Source of the DNA: Rummeliibacillus pycnus
GTDB lineage: Bacteria > Bacillota > Bacilli > Bacillales_A > Planococcaceae
Length of the DNA: 64,000 nucleotides
NCBI RefSeq assembly: GCF_002884495.1
Contig: NZ_KZ614145.1
Coordinates: 2,432,423 to 2,496,422 of the forward strand
Reading direction: 5' to 3'
The notes beneath the pieces are model-generated. The model did not search any database. It worked only from the letters and a program-made list of their open reading frames with translations, and was not told the origin of the DNA. This document shows, one piece after another, positions 1 to 8,645 of this stretch (position 1 is its first letter; every line of letters begins with the position of its first letter). Position numbers and translations under genes: made by a program.

Positions 1-325
1 CAATAGATCCTTGCACGTTATTTTCGTAATATAGTAGTGGATTTTCAACTGATTCACCAACTGCCTTTAATCCAGCAAAGTGTATAACACCATCAATTTG
101 ATAATCCGTAAAAAGTTGATTTAGTATCTGCTGATCCCGAATATCACCTTTTACAAATGGAAAATCTTTTCCTGTTATCTCTTTTACTCGTTGAAGTGCA
201 GTCTCACTACTATTATGCAAATTATCGAGTGCCACTATTTTATACCCGGCTTCTAACAACTCTACACATGTATGTGATCCAATAAACCCTGCTGCTCCTG
301 TTACTAAAATGCTTTTAGCCTTCAA
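1..325 (-). CDS. galE: UDP-glucose 4-epimerase, N-terminal part (gene runs off the window)
   Basis: Partial gene whose 3' part lies beyond base 1; about 108 N-terminal residues are visible. It opens with the Rossmann NAD-binding motif [10 protein letters not shown] and continues through DNLHNSS, GDIRD and [12 protein letters not shown], all typical of extended short-chain dehydrogenase epimerases of the GalE type, which interconvert UDP-glucose and UDP-galactose (or the N-acetyl forms). The start is a TTG at 325 preceded by a GAGGG ribosome site about 8 nt upstream; no ATG fits. Its place beside teichoic acid genes suggests supply of sugar nucleotides for wall polymers. The family is clear, but exact substrate preference cannot be read from this part. 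Confidence 0.85.
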   Translation of the reverse strand, partial: MKAKSILVTGAAGFIGSHTCVELLEAGYKIVALDNLHNSSETALQRVKEITGKDFPFVKGDIRDQQILNQLFTDYQIDGVIHFAGLKAVGESVENPLLYYENNVQGSI

Positions 326-392
326 AATGTTTTCCCTCGCTTTTTTAATGAGCATCAGCATCACTTCAATCTACATAAATCAATTTAGGATC

Positions 393-2588
393 TTATATGA
401 GAGATTCGTCTTTTAGGTGACTTTGGTGCTCTTTTGGTTTTGATGATTTTTTGAATACTTCATGCACTATTTTTTCTGTTGCATTTCCTGTTTCCCAACA
501 ACAAATTTGATCGTAAAAATTATTGTATTTGTCTTTATATTGAGCATTGATTTGATCAATATTCTGTATCGCATCAATCATTTCATCTGTTGTCTTTACG
601 ATTGGTCCCGGCATTTGATTTTCATAATCTAAATAAAAGCCACGTAGCTTATCACGATAATTTTCTAGGTCATATGCGTAGAAAAGAATCGGTCTTCGTA
701 AATTTGAATAGTCAAAGAATACAGAAGAGTAATCCGTTATAAGCATATCTGAGATTAAGTAAAGATCTGCTATATCATCATATTTTGATAAATTATAGAT
801 AAAACCTTCATATCCATCAATATTCAAGTTGTCAGCAATAAAATAATGCATCCGTAAAATAATGATATAGTCATTCCCTAGTTTTTCGCGGAGCTTTTGT
901 AGATCAAATTTTAAATCGAATTTATATTTACCCGCTTCGTAAAATTCATCATCTCTCCAAGTTGGTGCATATAAAATGACCTTTTTATCTAATGGTATAT
1001 CGAGTGATTTCTTTACTTTGGTAATATACTCTTCATTATTATTTTTGTATAATGTATCATTACGCGGATATCCATATTCTAGCATTTTCTTCTCAAATTT
1101 AAACGCCGATCTGAATATTTTTGATGAATAAGGATTTGCTGCAATAAGATAGTCCCAAAGTCTTGACTGTTGGTAGAAGTTCTTTTTATATTTTGGATTT
1201 GCTGAATAAACTTCATCCATATCAAAAACAAGTCTTTTTAATGGTGTTCCATGCCATGTTTCCAAGAAAATATTTCCTTCTCTTTTTTTCAGATGGAGGG
1301 GTTGTCGCATATTGCTGACCCAATATTTTGCAGTGGCTAAATGATAATAATACGCAAGACTTAACCTTTTAACCTGTTTTGCATTGCCTGGTAACTTTCT
1401 ACCTGTTTCGTTGAAAATCCAAACAAATTCATATTCTGGGTAATGCTCGACCATATATTCATAGATTGCCTTTGGGCTATCCGCATATTGTTTTCCTAGA
1501 AAACTGGCAAAAACGATTTTGTTTTCTTTTAACGGTAACTTCATAAAAACATCACGATAAATTTGACGATAAAATTTGTTAAGACTTTTTAGGGATTTCT
1601 TTGTATCTCTACCAAAATGATGGAGTTTTAACACACGAAGATACTTCTTCAATTGTTTATTTTGTAATGCACGAAGTTCTCCACGTATTACGACGTTTTG
1701 TTTCTTCACACGTTCCTTTGAAACTAACTTCATACTGCTAGAAAGTAAATGAAAAGCAGGTTCAATTTTATCCTCTTCTTTCATCAGTAAGATGAATTTT
1801 GAACGATATAGTTGAATAAGCTGCTTATCTAAATATTTGTTCACTTCTTCGTCATTTGCGTAGTGGTTTTTTAGACGAATATAAACATCTACAAAGTCTT
1901 GTAGCAATTCATCACGATTACGTTGATTGAGAGATGGATTGGTAATCGGATCGTTGCGATCGCGTCGGAAATAACAAGCGGATTTCACTCTTACCATTTT
2001 ATATTGCATATAAAATGGCATCATAAACGCGATTTCAGAATAACTATCAACTTTTTCATCAAATGTTAAGTTTAATGATTGAATAAGATGTGTTGGGAAT
2101 AAAGTATTTACTACAATCATATCCTTAAAAAATTCATAATGATGAAGCGTTTTTGCACGGAATAGTTCTTGCTCTTCCTGCTTTTCTTGTTCTTCAAGTG
2201 ATGCTTCTATGCTATCTTTTTTCGTGATTTTCACGATGCGACCTGTATAAATAGTTTCGGGTTGGGCTTCTTGAAGAAGTTTTTCGATTGCTTGTTCATG
2301 AAGTAGATCATCGCTATCTACAAAGTATATGTATTCACCTGTTGCTCTTTGCATGGCTAGATTTCGCGAAAAACCTACACCCATTCTTTTATTATTTTCT
2401 ATTACTTCAATCCTTTGATCTTGAGCAGTGAATTGATCGATAATTTTCGTGGATTGGTCTGTTGAAGCATCGTTTACAACGATGATTTGAAGATTTTTGT
2501 ATGTTTGTTTAACAATTGACCGTAAACAATCTTCTAAAAACTCCTCTGTATTATATACGGGTATAATTACACTTACACATTGTTCCAT
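393..2588 (-). CDS. Bifunctional glycosyltransferase family 2 / CDP-glycerol glycerophosphotransferase
   Basis: The 731-residue protein fuses two enzymes. Residues about 5-110 are a GT-A fold family 2 glycosyltransferase (VSVIIPVYN, VNDASTD, and the metal-binding DSDD at 91-94). Residues about 350-715 are a TagF/TagB-type polyglycerolphosphate transferase, with WHGTPLKRL from 445, LYAPTWRDDEF, ITDYSSVFFDYSNL and the late PGPIV segment. Between them is a lysine-rich helical linker. The likely role is transfer of a sugar and of glycerol-phosphate units from CDP-glycerol onto a teichoic acid or related surface polymer at the inner membrane face. An AGAGGTG ribosome site precedes the ATG. Fused enzymes of this kind are known in Firmicutes; the exact polymer is not predictable. 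Confidence 0.88.
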   Translation of the reverse strand: MEQCVSVIIPVYNTEEFLEDCLRSIVKQTYKNLQIIVVNDASTDQSTKIIDQFTAQDQRIEVIENNKRMGVGFSRNLAMQRATGEYIYFVDSDDLLHEQAIEKLLQEAQPETIYTGRIVKITKKDSIEASLEEQEKQEEQELFRAKTLHHYEFFKDMIVVNTLFPTHLIQSLNLTFDEKVDSYSEIAFMMPFYMQYKMVRVKSACYFRRDRNDPITNPSLNQRNRDELLQDFVDVYIRLKNHYANDEEVNKYLDKQLIQLYRSKFILLMKEEDKIEPAFHLLSSSMKLVSKERVKKQNVVIRGELRALQNKQLKKYLRVLKLHHFGRDTKKSLKSLNKFYRQIYRDVFMKLPLKENKIVFASFLGKQYADSPKAIYEYMVEHYPEYEFVWIFNETGRKLPGNAKQVKRLSLAYYYHLATAKYWVSNMRQPLHLKKREGNIFLETWHGTPLKRLVFDMDEVYSANPKYKKNFYQQSRLWDYLIAANPYSSKIFRSAFKFEKKMLEYGYPRNDTLYKNNNEEYITKVKKSLDIPLDKKVILYAPTWRDDEFYEAGKYKFDLKFDLQKLREKLGNDYIIILRMHYFIADNLNIDGYEGFIYNLSKYDDIADLYLISDMLITDYSSVFFDYSNLRRPILFYAYDLENYRDKLRGFYLDYENQMPGPIVKTTDEMIDAIQNIDQINAQYKDKYNNFYDQICCWETGNATEKIVHEVFKKSSKPKEHQSHLKDESLI

Positions 2589-2814
2589 TTAAGGCACCTC
2601 TTTTTATCTATAAATTCTTCAAATTTGAAATTCTATAATTTTATACCAATTAAAACGAAAGAACATTTACTCTAAGTTTTGGTCTTCGTCTTTTTTAAGT
2701 CTCAATAACTTGATAAAATTTATCTTTGTTGGGTATAAATAATGTAATTATTAGAAGAACTCATTTCTAAATACAATTAAATCCATTTTTTTAAAAACGA
2801 ACACGATCTGCTAG

Positions 2815-3000
2815 ATGGCACTTTTACTGGTTTGGCTTCAATCTCCTCGGGTTAACACGATGTTGACTCTGAAGCCATTGCTACAGGGATACGGTTGGTT
2901 TTAGGGTTTGACCTTTAAACGTTCCTGTGGGGCTTTCAACTCAAGCTGTTTCCATCGGACTTTGAATTAGCTTCCTTGGATTAACTCTGCACGAAGAAAA
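2815..3000 (-). mobile_element. Possible remnant of an IS605-type (tnpB) element right end / omega-RNA scaffold
   Basis: This part of the 733-bp gap between the two teichoic acid genes is less AT-rich than its surroundings and strongly structured. A 7-bp stem GGCTTCA/TGAAGCC (about 2836-2879) encloses AACATCGTGTT, itself a small hairpin. Read on the minus strand, the order of motifs (GATGGAAACAGC, GAAAGCCCCACAGG, GGTCAAACCC, then the structured end) reminds me of the 3' region of Bacillales tnpB genes, where the guide RNA scaffold is encoded. No tnpB zinc-finger coding sequence or left end is visible, so at best it is a decayed fragment. The assignment rests on recall and is tentative. Confidence 0.35.
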
Positions 3001-3321
3001 TAGGAATGCTTTTTTTGAGGACTCGTCATCTTCAGCTTCACCATAATCAAAAATTGATAGTATTACATGAATGTTCGTTATTTTGCATAATGATTAATTA
3101 AGCATTTGCTTTATTAAAATTATCTCATCTAAAAATTAGAATTTGATGAGAAAAAATGATATTTACCCAACATTTTCTGCAGGTATAAAGGATCTAATTT
3201 TTTCAAATAAAATCCTTTTGTTATTTGGAATTTAATACATTCCATATCTTTTAAAAACATGTAACGCGAAATATGATATAATCTGTAACTATAGATAAGA
3301 ATTTCTAGATTGGGTGACTGA

Positions 3322-4476
3322 ATGAAAAAAGAATGGTTAATTGAACTGTTTCTGTTTATAAATAGATGCTTTTTTTCTGTGTTCAATTTATTTCCTTTGA
3401 AGAAAAAAATCGTGTTACTTTGTGATTTTGGCGATAATGCTCGATTTGTTGTAAATGAACTTGCGACTCGTGACTTTAAAGATATTGTGATTTTACGTAC
3501 TGATAAATGTAAAGAACGTTTTAATCGATCTGGTGCTCGAACAGTCCTGTCATTTAACTTAACAAAATTTCCTGATTATATCCAGGGATTGTATCATTTA
3601 GCAACAGCTGAAACCATTTTAATTGATAATTATTTTGCAATTCTAAGTGTGATGAATTTCCGTCCAAATGTAGAATGTATTCAATTATGGCATGCAGCAG
3701 GTGCGGTAAAAAAATTTGGATTACAAGATCCAAGTGTTTTATTCCGTTCCCCTGCTGCTGTTCGACGTTTTAAGCGTGTATATAGCCGTATGAATAAAGT
3801 AATTGTGGGGTCAGATGAAATGGTCCCTATTTTCAAAGCTGCATTTGGTATGAAAGATCATCAGGTTTTACGTTTAGGGATCCCACGTACGGATTTCTTT
3901 TATACTCCATCTGCGGTTGAATCGGCAAGAAATGAGATACTGACAAAATATCCACTATTAAATGGCAAGAAAGTTATATTGTATGCTCCAACTTTCCGTG
4001 ATCAGCAACTTGATGTACAAAGTATTCCAATAAATTTTCAGGATATAATGGAGCAACTTGGTGAAAACTACGTTATGATGATCAAGCTACATCCAGCTGT
4101 AGCACAAAATATGGGAGATATTAATCATCCGTTCATTATCTCCGTTGAAAATGAAGTAGCTGTAAATAAACTACTATGTGTGACAGATTATATAATTACC
4201 GACTACTCTTCGATTCCGTTTGAATTTTCTTTATTAGGTAAACCACAAATTTTTTATCCATATGATTTAGAAAAGTATGAGATGGAACGTGGTTTTTGGA
4301 CAGATTATAACGAATTAGTTCCTGGACCTGTAGTATCAACAGATGATGAGCTTGTATACGTGTTGCAAAAGGATGAGTTTGATATGGAACAAATCAAGGC
4401 ATTTTCTAAAGCGTGGAATATGTTCTCAGATGGTCATGCAAGTAGCAAATTAGTCGACTATTTACTAAAAAAGTAA
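3322..4476 (+). CDS. tagB: Teichoic acid glycerol-phosphate primase-like CDP-glycerol glycerophosphotransferase
   Basis: The 384-residue protein matches B. subtilis TagB (381 aa) in length and motifs: an amphipathic N-terminus (1-25), ILIDNYFAI, LWHAAGAVKKFG from 122, a VGSDEM segment, PRTDFFY, LYAPTFRD, KLHPAV, ITDYSSIPFEFSLLGKP and PGPVVSTDDE. TagB adds the first glycerol-3-phosphate from CDP-glycerol to the ManNAc-GlcNAc-PP-undecaprenol linkage unit at the cytoplasmic membrane. The gene lies just upstream of tagD, which makes CDP-glycerol, in the same orientation. A TATAAT-like -10 lies near 3277, but I see no good -35. Membership of the CDP-glycerol transferase family is secure; the primase role is inferred from close resemblance to TagB. 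Confidence 0.88.
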   Translation: MKKEWLIELFLFINRCFFSVFNLFPLKKKIVLLCDFGDNARFVVNELATRDFKDIVILRTDKCKERFNRSGARTVLSFNLTKFPDYIQGLYHLATAETILIDNYFAILSVMNFRPNVECIQLWHAAGAVKKFGLQDPSVLFRSPAAVRRFKRVYSRMNKVIVGSDEMVPIFKAAFGMKDHQVLRLGIPRTDFFYTPSAVESARNEILTKYPLLNGKKVILYAPTFRDQQLDVQSIPINFQDIMEQLGENYVMMIKLHPAVAQNMGDINHPFIISVENEVAVNKLLCVTDYIITDYSSIPFEFSLLGKPQIFYPYDLEKYEMERGFWTDYNELVPGPVVSTDDELVYVLQKDEFDMEQIKAFSKAWNMFSDGHASSKLVDYLLKK

Positions 4477-4560
4477 AAAAGAATGAACAATCTTGGAGAT
4501 TCTTTCATTTTTCAATAAAGTATAATATAATACGCAATAGTATATCTATGGAGGCACATT

Positions 4561-4965
4561 ATGAAAAGAGTAATTACGTATGGTACGTTTGATTTATTAC
4601 ATGTTGGTCATGTTAATATACTACGCCGTGCCAAAGCACTTGGCGATTACCTAGTTGTTGCAATTTCTAGTGACGAATTCAATGCATTAAAAGGTAAAAA
4701 AGCTTACTACAGCTATGAAGATCGCAAAACCATTCTTGAAGCTATCAAATATGTGGATGAAGTTATTCCTGAAAACACTTGGGAACAAAAAATCCAAGAC
4801 GTAAAGGATCACAATATTGATATTTTCGTAATGGGACATGACTGGGAAGGAAAGTTTGACTTCTTGAAAGATTACTGTGAAGTTATTTACCTTCCACGTA
4901 CTGAAGGCATCTCAACAACAAAGATTAAAAAAGATTTAAACGCAGCAGCAACTACTGTGAAATAA
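4561..4965 (+). CDS. tagD: Glycerol-3-phosphate cytidylyltransferase
   Basis: The 134-residue enzyme makes CDP-glycerol from CTP and sn-glycerol-3-phosphate, the donor for the TagB/TagF-type transferases encoded alongside. The nucleotidyltransferase signature is intact: TYGTFDLLHVGH with the catalytic HxGH histidines at 14 and 17, and RTEGISTTK at 113-121. Length and sequence follow B. subtilis TagD (129 aa) closely, including the stretch from YVDEVIPE to DWEGKFDFL. A GGAGG site sits 7 nt before the ATG. The 84-bp gap after tagB holds a weak hairpin and AT-rich promoter-like sequence, so tagD may have its own promoter. Two terminators follow. Confidence 0.96.
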   Translation: MKRVITYGTFDLLHVGHVNILRRAKALGDYLVVAISSDEFNALKGKKAYYSYEDRKTILEAIKYVDEVIPENTWEQKIQDVKDHNIDIFVMGHDWEGKFDFLKDYCEVIYLPRTEGISTTKIKKDLNAAATTVK

Positions 4966-4981
4966 TATATTGTTATAGCAT

Positions 4982-5016
4982 AACCCCCAACCACTTATGT
5001 AGAGTGATTGGGGGTT
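4982..5016 (+). terminator. tagD terminator hairpin
   Basis: AACCCCCAA...TTGGGGGTT stem (with an extended CACT/AGTG part) directly after tagD; the T-run behind it is short, so it may work together with the next hairpin. Confidence 0.75.
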
Positions 5017-5030
5017 ATTTAATGTATGTA

Positions 5031-5057
5031 AAAAGGCTACCAATTGGTAGCCTTTTT
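5031..5057. terminator. Bidirectional terminator between tagD and patA
   Basis: AAAAGGCTACC and GGTAGCCTTTTT form a near-perfect palindrome with A- and T-runs on both sides, placed between converging tagD (+) and patA (-). Confidence 0.85.
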
Positions 5058-5094
5058 GAATAATCGTAAGACATTTTAAAACTAAAAATTACTT

Positions 5095-6255
5095 TTAGAG
5101 TGTTTCCACAAACGCTTCGAGACGATCCATACCTTCTTTTAGTTCTTCATCTGAATAGGCATAGGTGATACGCAAATAACCTTCCCCGTATGGTGTAAAA
5201 ACAGAGCCTGGGATTACCCCAACACCACCCTCTTTTCGTTTCATTAAACGGAGTGCAAATTCTTCAGATGTTAGGCCAAATTTTTTGATAGATGGGAAAA
5301 TGTAGAATGCACCGTTTGGTTTTTTCACTTCAATCCCCATTTTCACTAGACGATCATAGACATAATCGCGACGCTTAATATAGCTTTTATTCATCTCTTG
5401 TGGTGTATCCTTACAATTGGTTAATGCTTCGATGGCTGCATATTGACTAGGCAGTGCTGCACAGATTGCATTGAATGAATGAATTTTGGCAACTTCACCT
5501 ATTAATCTTGCATCAGCCATTAAGAAGCCTATACGCCAGCCAGTCATTGAATGAGATTTTGATAAACCATGAATTAAGAATAATTTATCTTTTAACTCTG
5601 TGTATGAACCAAATGAGCGATGTTCTCCAACAAATGTATTTTCACTGTAAATTTCATCTGAAATGACATAAATATCATGTTTTTTCAACACTTCTGCAAG
5701 TGCATCCATTTGTTCATGAGAAATAGTAGCACCAGTTGGGTTAGACGGGAAGTTAAATAATACCGCTTTTGTTTTTGGTGTGATTAATTTTTCTAAACGC
5801 TCAGCAGATGGTTGGAAATCTGTATCTGTTGTATCTAAGTAAACTGATTTAGCACCACAGTACGTAATAATTGGTTCATATCCTGAATAGATCGGTGCTG
5901 GTAAGATGATTTCGTCCCCTACTTCTAAGATCGTACGGAAAACAGAGTCAATCGCTTGTGTTGCTCCATTCGTTACTAGAATCTCATTTTCAGGTTTGTA
6001 GTGACAATTATATTTTTCTTCGAAGAAGGCGGCCACTGCTTTACGTAATTCGATTAAACCTGGATTAGCTGAGTACGTTGTTAAATTATTTTCAATCGCT
6101 CGAATCCCTGCTTGTTTTACTGCTTCAGGAGTTGGGAAATCTGGTTGACCGATTGTTAGGTTAATCGCATCTGGATAATTGACTAACTGATTTGAAAATT
6201 TACGAATACCTGGCAAGCCTAGTTTATCCATATGTGGGTTCATTGATAAAGACAT
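5095..6255 (-). CDS. patA: Aminotransferase class I/II, PatA-type (N-acetyl-LL-diaminopimelate aminotransferase)
   Basis: The 386-residue PLP-dependent fold-type I aminotransferase resembles B. subtilis PatA throughout (GIRKFSN, LTIGQPDFPTP, TNGATQAIDSVFRTIL, FPSNPTGAT, SDEIYSE). The PLP lysine is K233 in GLSKSHSMTGWRIGF, and the C-terminal GAFYIFPSIKKFGL and GEGYLRI segments are conserved. PatA converts N-acetyl-L,L-2,6-diaminopimelate semialdehyde intermediates in lysine and meso-DAP synthesis; related enzymes act on other amino acids, so the substrate is inferred. It is transcribed alone, away from the DnaA-box region, and ends at a bidirectional terminator shared with tagD. Confidence 0.88.
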   Translation of the reverse strand: MSLSMNPHMDKLGLPGIRKFSNQLVNYPDAINLTIGQPDFPTPEAVKQAGIRAIENNLTTYSANPGLIELRKAVAAFFEEKYNCHYKPENEILVTNGATQAIDSVFRTILEVGDEIILPAPIYSGYEPIITYCGAKSVYLDTTDTDFQPSAERLEKLITPKTKAVLFNFPSNPTGATISHEQMDALAEVLKKHDIYVISDEIYSENTFVGEHRSFGSYTELKDKLFLIHGLSKSHSMTGWRIGFLMADARLIGEVAKIHSFNAICAALPSQYAAIEALTNCKDTPQEMNKSYIKRRDYVYDRLVKMGIEVKKPNGAFYIFPSIKKFGLTSEEFALRLMKRKEGGVGVIPGSVFTPYGEGYLRITYAYSDEELKEGMDRLEAFVETL

Positions 6256-6395
6256 TGGAAAAATCCTTCTTTCGTTATTTTAGATTTAAAGTCATTGTAT
6301 ATATTATACTCATAAATCTGAAAAATTAAATATTTTAATCCTTTTTTTAGAAGATTTTTGGATAAATGAATTATTTGAAAGATAAGTGTATGTGT

Positions 6396-6645
6396 TGTGG
6401 ATAATCGGATTTTTATATTGAATGTTCAGAAATAAACCTTTTTTATATTTTTTTGAGTCTATTATGTTCGGAAATCGCCCAAAATTACAAATGAAAGCGA
6501 TATTTTCATAAAAATGTTTCGACAAATTTCAGCAATTCAACAAGTTGTGGATAAGTTTATACACAATTTCCACACCATTTTATAGAGTATTTCACATTTA
6601 TCCACACATGTTAATCACAATTTATCCACCGTTTCCTGTGGATAA
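6396..6645. promoter_or_regulatory. DnaA-box cluster upstream of sda
   Basis: Four perfect DnaA boxes TTATCCACA lie at 6396-6404 (-), 6546-6554 (-), 6598-6606 (+) and 6637-6645 (-). A consensus TTATACACA sits at 6557-6565 (+), and two one-mismatch boxes at 6611-6619 and 6622-6630 (+). Six of the seven sit within 100 bp. The cluster lies 124-373 bp before the sda start, in the 513-bp gap after patA. In B. subtilis, DnaA acts through boxes in the sda promoter, so the arrangement is functionally coherent. Confidence 0.9.
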
Positions 6646-6768
6646 ATGGCTGGTTGTCTTGTATAAAACTATTTGATAAATTAAATGTACATCTTAGCAA
6701 CTATTAATATATTCTTTCACTTTATATATTAGAACCGTGCTATTTTTTTCTTGGAGGTGAAAAATTCA

Positions 6769-6981
6769 ATGGAAACACTATCAGATGAATTATTAATCAA
6801 GGCCTACACTGACGCGAAAACTCATAATTTGAATTTAGATTTTATACATTTACTAGAAAATGAAATTCTACGGCGTATTTTGGTAAAGATGTTATCCGAA
6901 TCTAAATTAGAGGACATTTCAACTATTAAATCTTTTCCAATAGATTTTGATATAGTCAATGAATATTTTAACCTTGCATGA
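6769..6981 (+). CDS. sda: Sda-type sporulation checkpoint protein with C-terminal extension
   Basis: The 70-residue product starts METLSDELLIKAY and continues NLNLDFIHLLENEILRRIL, matching B. subtilis Sda (46 aa; LSDELL, LNRDFIELIENEIKRRSL) along its helical hairpin. Sda binds the DHp domain of sporulation kinases KinA/KinB and blocks Spo0F phosphorylation when replication initiation is disturbed or DNA is damaged. About 25 extra residues (KSFPIDFDIVNEYF region) extend beyond the usual end. The ATG at 6769 is chosen because GGAGGTG lies 8 nt upstream; an in-frame TTG at 6751 overlaps the ribosome site. The DnaA-box cluster upstream supports the identity. The function of the extension is unknown. 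Confidence 0.85.
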   Translation: METLSDELLIKAYTDAKTHNLNLDFIHLLENEILRRILVKMLSESKLEDISTIKSFPIDFDIVNEYFNLA

Positions 6982-7171
6982 TATTTCTCTGATTGTAATA
7001 TGATTCGGTATTTAGTGATAAAAAATTTTTTAACTTTTCTTTATTAAAGAGATAGATTTTTTTCCTTTGCTGGTAGTTTATGATCACAATCCGAAATGTC
7101 AGCATAATCTAATTTATAGGTTCTTTTCACTCAGGTGATCACTAGCATATTAATTAGAGGGAGGATGTAAA

Positions 7172-7852
7172 TTGTATCCTTTTTTAAGTGGACACACCTC
7201 ATATTCTTTAGGGCAGATGTATCGTCAACCATACGCCCAATACACTGCTCCCGTTCGTTTTTTTCTTCAACAACCACCATCTATATATGATAACCGCTGT
7301 AAATCTAAAGCTGAAGTTGATTTTCTAAATATGAATCGTCTCCTCTGGATGGAGCATGTGAACTGGACTCGGATGGTCATTACAAGTATCGTTTTCAACT
7401 TACCAGATATCCAATTTGTTGAAGAACGACTTTTAAGAAATGCAACAGACTTAGGAAATTGTCTCCGTCCGTTCTACGGAGATCAATTAGCAGATCGATA
7501 TGCATCACTTATCCATGATCATTTAACAATTGCAGCAGAACTAGTAACAGCAGCTGTTAAAGGTGATACCGCTAAAGCAGCTACTAAAGAGAAAGAATGG
7601 TATAAAAACGCAGATGATATTGCATTGTTTTTAAGTAGTATGAATCCATATTTAAACCAATCAGAAGTGAAAAAAATGTTCTACACCCATTTAAGCCTGA
7701 CGAAACAAGAAGCTGTCAGCATGATTCAGAAAAAATATAAAGACGATATTACGGTATTTGACCAAATCGTTATGGAAGCATTGCAAATGTCAGATATGAT
7801 TGCTAACGGTATCGTCAAACAGTTTTATCCATTATTTTATAGTCCGTATTAA
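7172..7852 (+). CDS. Conserved helical protein of unknown function
   Basis: 226 residues with a TTG start after a GGGAGGA ribosome site. After a short Tyr/Gln/Pro-rich N-terminus, the protein is predicted mostly helical, with LLWMEHVNWTRMVITSIVF, LRNATDLGNCLRPFYG and a repeat-like segment HDHLTIAAELVTAAVKGD. The H..W pattern and paired long helices recall four-helix-bundle metal proteins, but I see no proven metal site. Similar Bacillales proteins exist and are sometimes named as enzymes without support. It stands alone between sda and a convergent DUF2071 gene, and a terminator follows at once. Function is not assigned. Confidence 0.8.
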   Translation: MYPFLSGHTSYSLGQMYRQPYAQYTAPVRFFLQQPPSIYDNRCKSKAEVDFLNMNRLLWMEHVNWTRMVITSIVFNLPDIQFVEERLLRNATDLGNCLRPFYGDQLADRYASLIHDHLTIAAELVTAAVKGDTAKAATKEKEWYKNADDIALFLSSMNPYLNQSEVKKMFYTHLSLTKQEAVSMIQKKYKDDITVFDQIVMEALQMSDMIANGIVKQFYPLFYSPY

Positions 7853-7858
7853 ATATAA

Positions 7859-8554
7859 TTAGCTTTCTTTTACTGGTAAGTAGAGGAAAGCTTTTTTATA
7901 TTTTGAAAAGTGGGCCATGGGTTTATTTTCTTTTCCATTGCTTATGATCATTGGCGCCATCGAGTTTTCATGAACAGTACAATGTACTCGTTGCAAAATC
8001 CAAGGCGAATGGCCGTTATATTGTCGTATAAGTTTCCCCATCACTTTGGTCCATAAATAATGGCGCTCCGTTAGCCAATAGTCTAATTGCGTTCGTTGGA
8101 TGGGCTCAGAAATCACTTCAACAGATGCAATGAATACCTCCAGCGATTCCCCCATAGACTCCCATCTGTTTTGAAAAGTTACTACGTTACGATCAATCTT
8201 CGATGTCATATTCGCATAACGAAATGGCAGAAAACCACCAAATCTCCCTAGCTGAGCAACAATTTTGTGATTTACATCTAAGCTAAAAAAATAAACTCCT
8301 GATTTCCCTTTATGCTTCACATATGTTCGTACATTTAATTCTAAAAATGTATGAATTCCCGGAATAGGTGGCATCAACCTGCCTCTAAAATTCTTCATCG
8401 TGAAAAATATCATACTAATCCAAGCTTGATCTTCAAATGTATCAATCTCCAGATCTAATGGAACATATTGACGTATCTCTTCTGGCGAAACTGGCCAATG
8501 AAGAAAATATACATCATGCCATTCTTGCGTCATTACCCAAGGTATCCTACTCAT
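7859..8554 (-). CDS. YqjF-like DUF2071 protein
   Basis: The 231-residue protein has the DUF2071 pattern: WVMTQEWHDVYFLHWPV at the N-terminus, then QAWISMIFFTM, FLELNVRTYV and GVYFFSLDVNH. B. subtilis YqjF belongs to the same family; its biochemical role is not established, and the fold resembles acetoacetate decarboxylase-like proteins. An AGAGGGGGG ribosome site lies 6-7 nt before the ATG. Its 3' end converges on the preceding gene with only a few bases between them, so its last codons lie in that gene's terminator. The repeat cluster begins about 90 bp upstream of its start. Confidence 0.85.
   Translation of the reverse strand: MSRIPWVMTQEWHDVYFLHWPVSPEEIRQYVPLDLEIDTFEDQAWISMIFFTMKNFRGRLMPPIPGIHTFLELNVRTYVKHKGKSGVYFFSLDVNHKIVAQLGRFGGFLPFRYANMTSKIDRNVVTFQNRWESMGESLEVFIASVEVISEPIQRTQLDYWLTERHYLWTKVMGKLIRQYNGHSPWILQRVHCTVHENSMAPMIISNGKENKPMAHFSKYKKAFLYLPVKES
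7861..7892 (+). terminator. Terminator of the 7172-7852 gene, overlapping the DUF2071 3' end
   Basis: AGCTTTC...GAAAGCT stem with inner TACT/AGTA pairing, followed by TTTTTT; the stem encodes the last residues of the convergent gene. Confidence 0.75.
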
Positions 8555-8645
8555 CCAATCCCCCCTCTTAAAAGTACATGAAGTAAGTATTTACTTTGTT
8601 GATGGGTTTCAAACTGAGTTGGCGTTTTTATTAGCTACAGTTTGA

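Noticed and set aside
3129-3386. 85-codon minus-strand frame overlapping the tagB start
   Set aside because: Antisense to a clear gene, low-complexity composition and no ribosome site.
6310-6525. 71-codon minus-strand frame in the DnaA-box region
   Set aside because: Lys/Asn/Ile-rich low-complexity frame over regulatory DNA.
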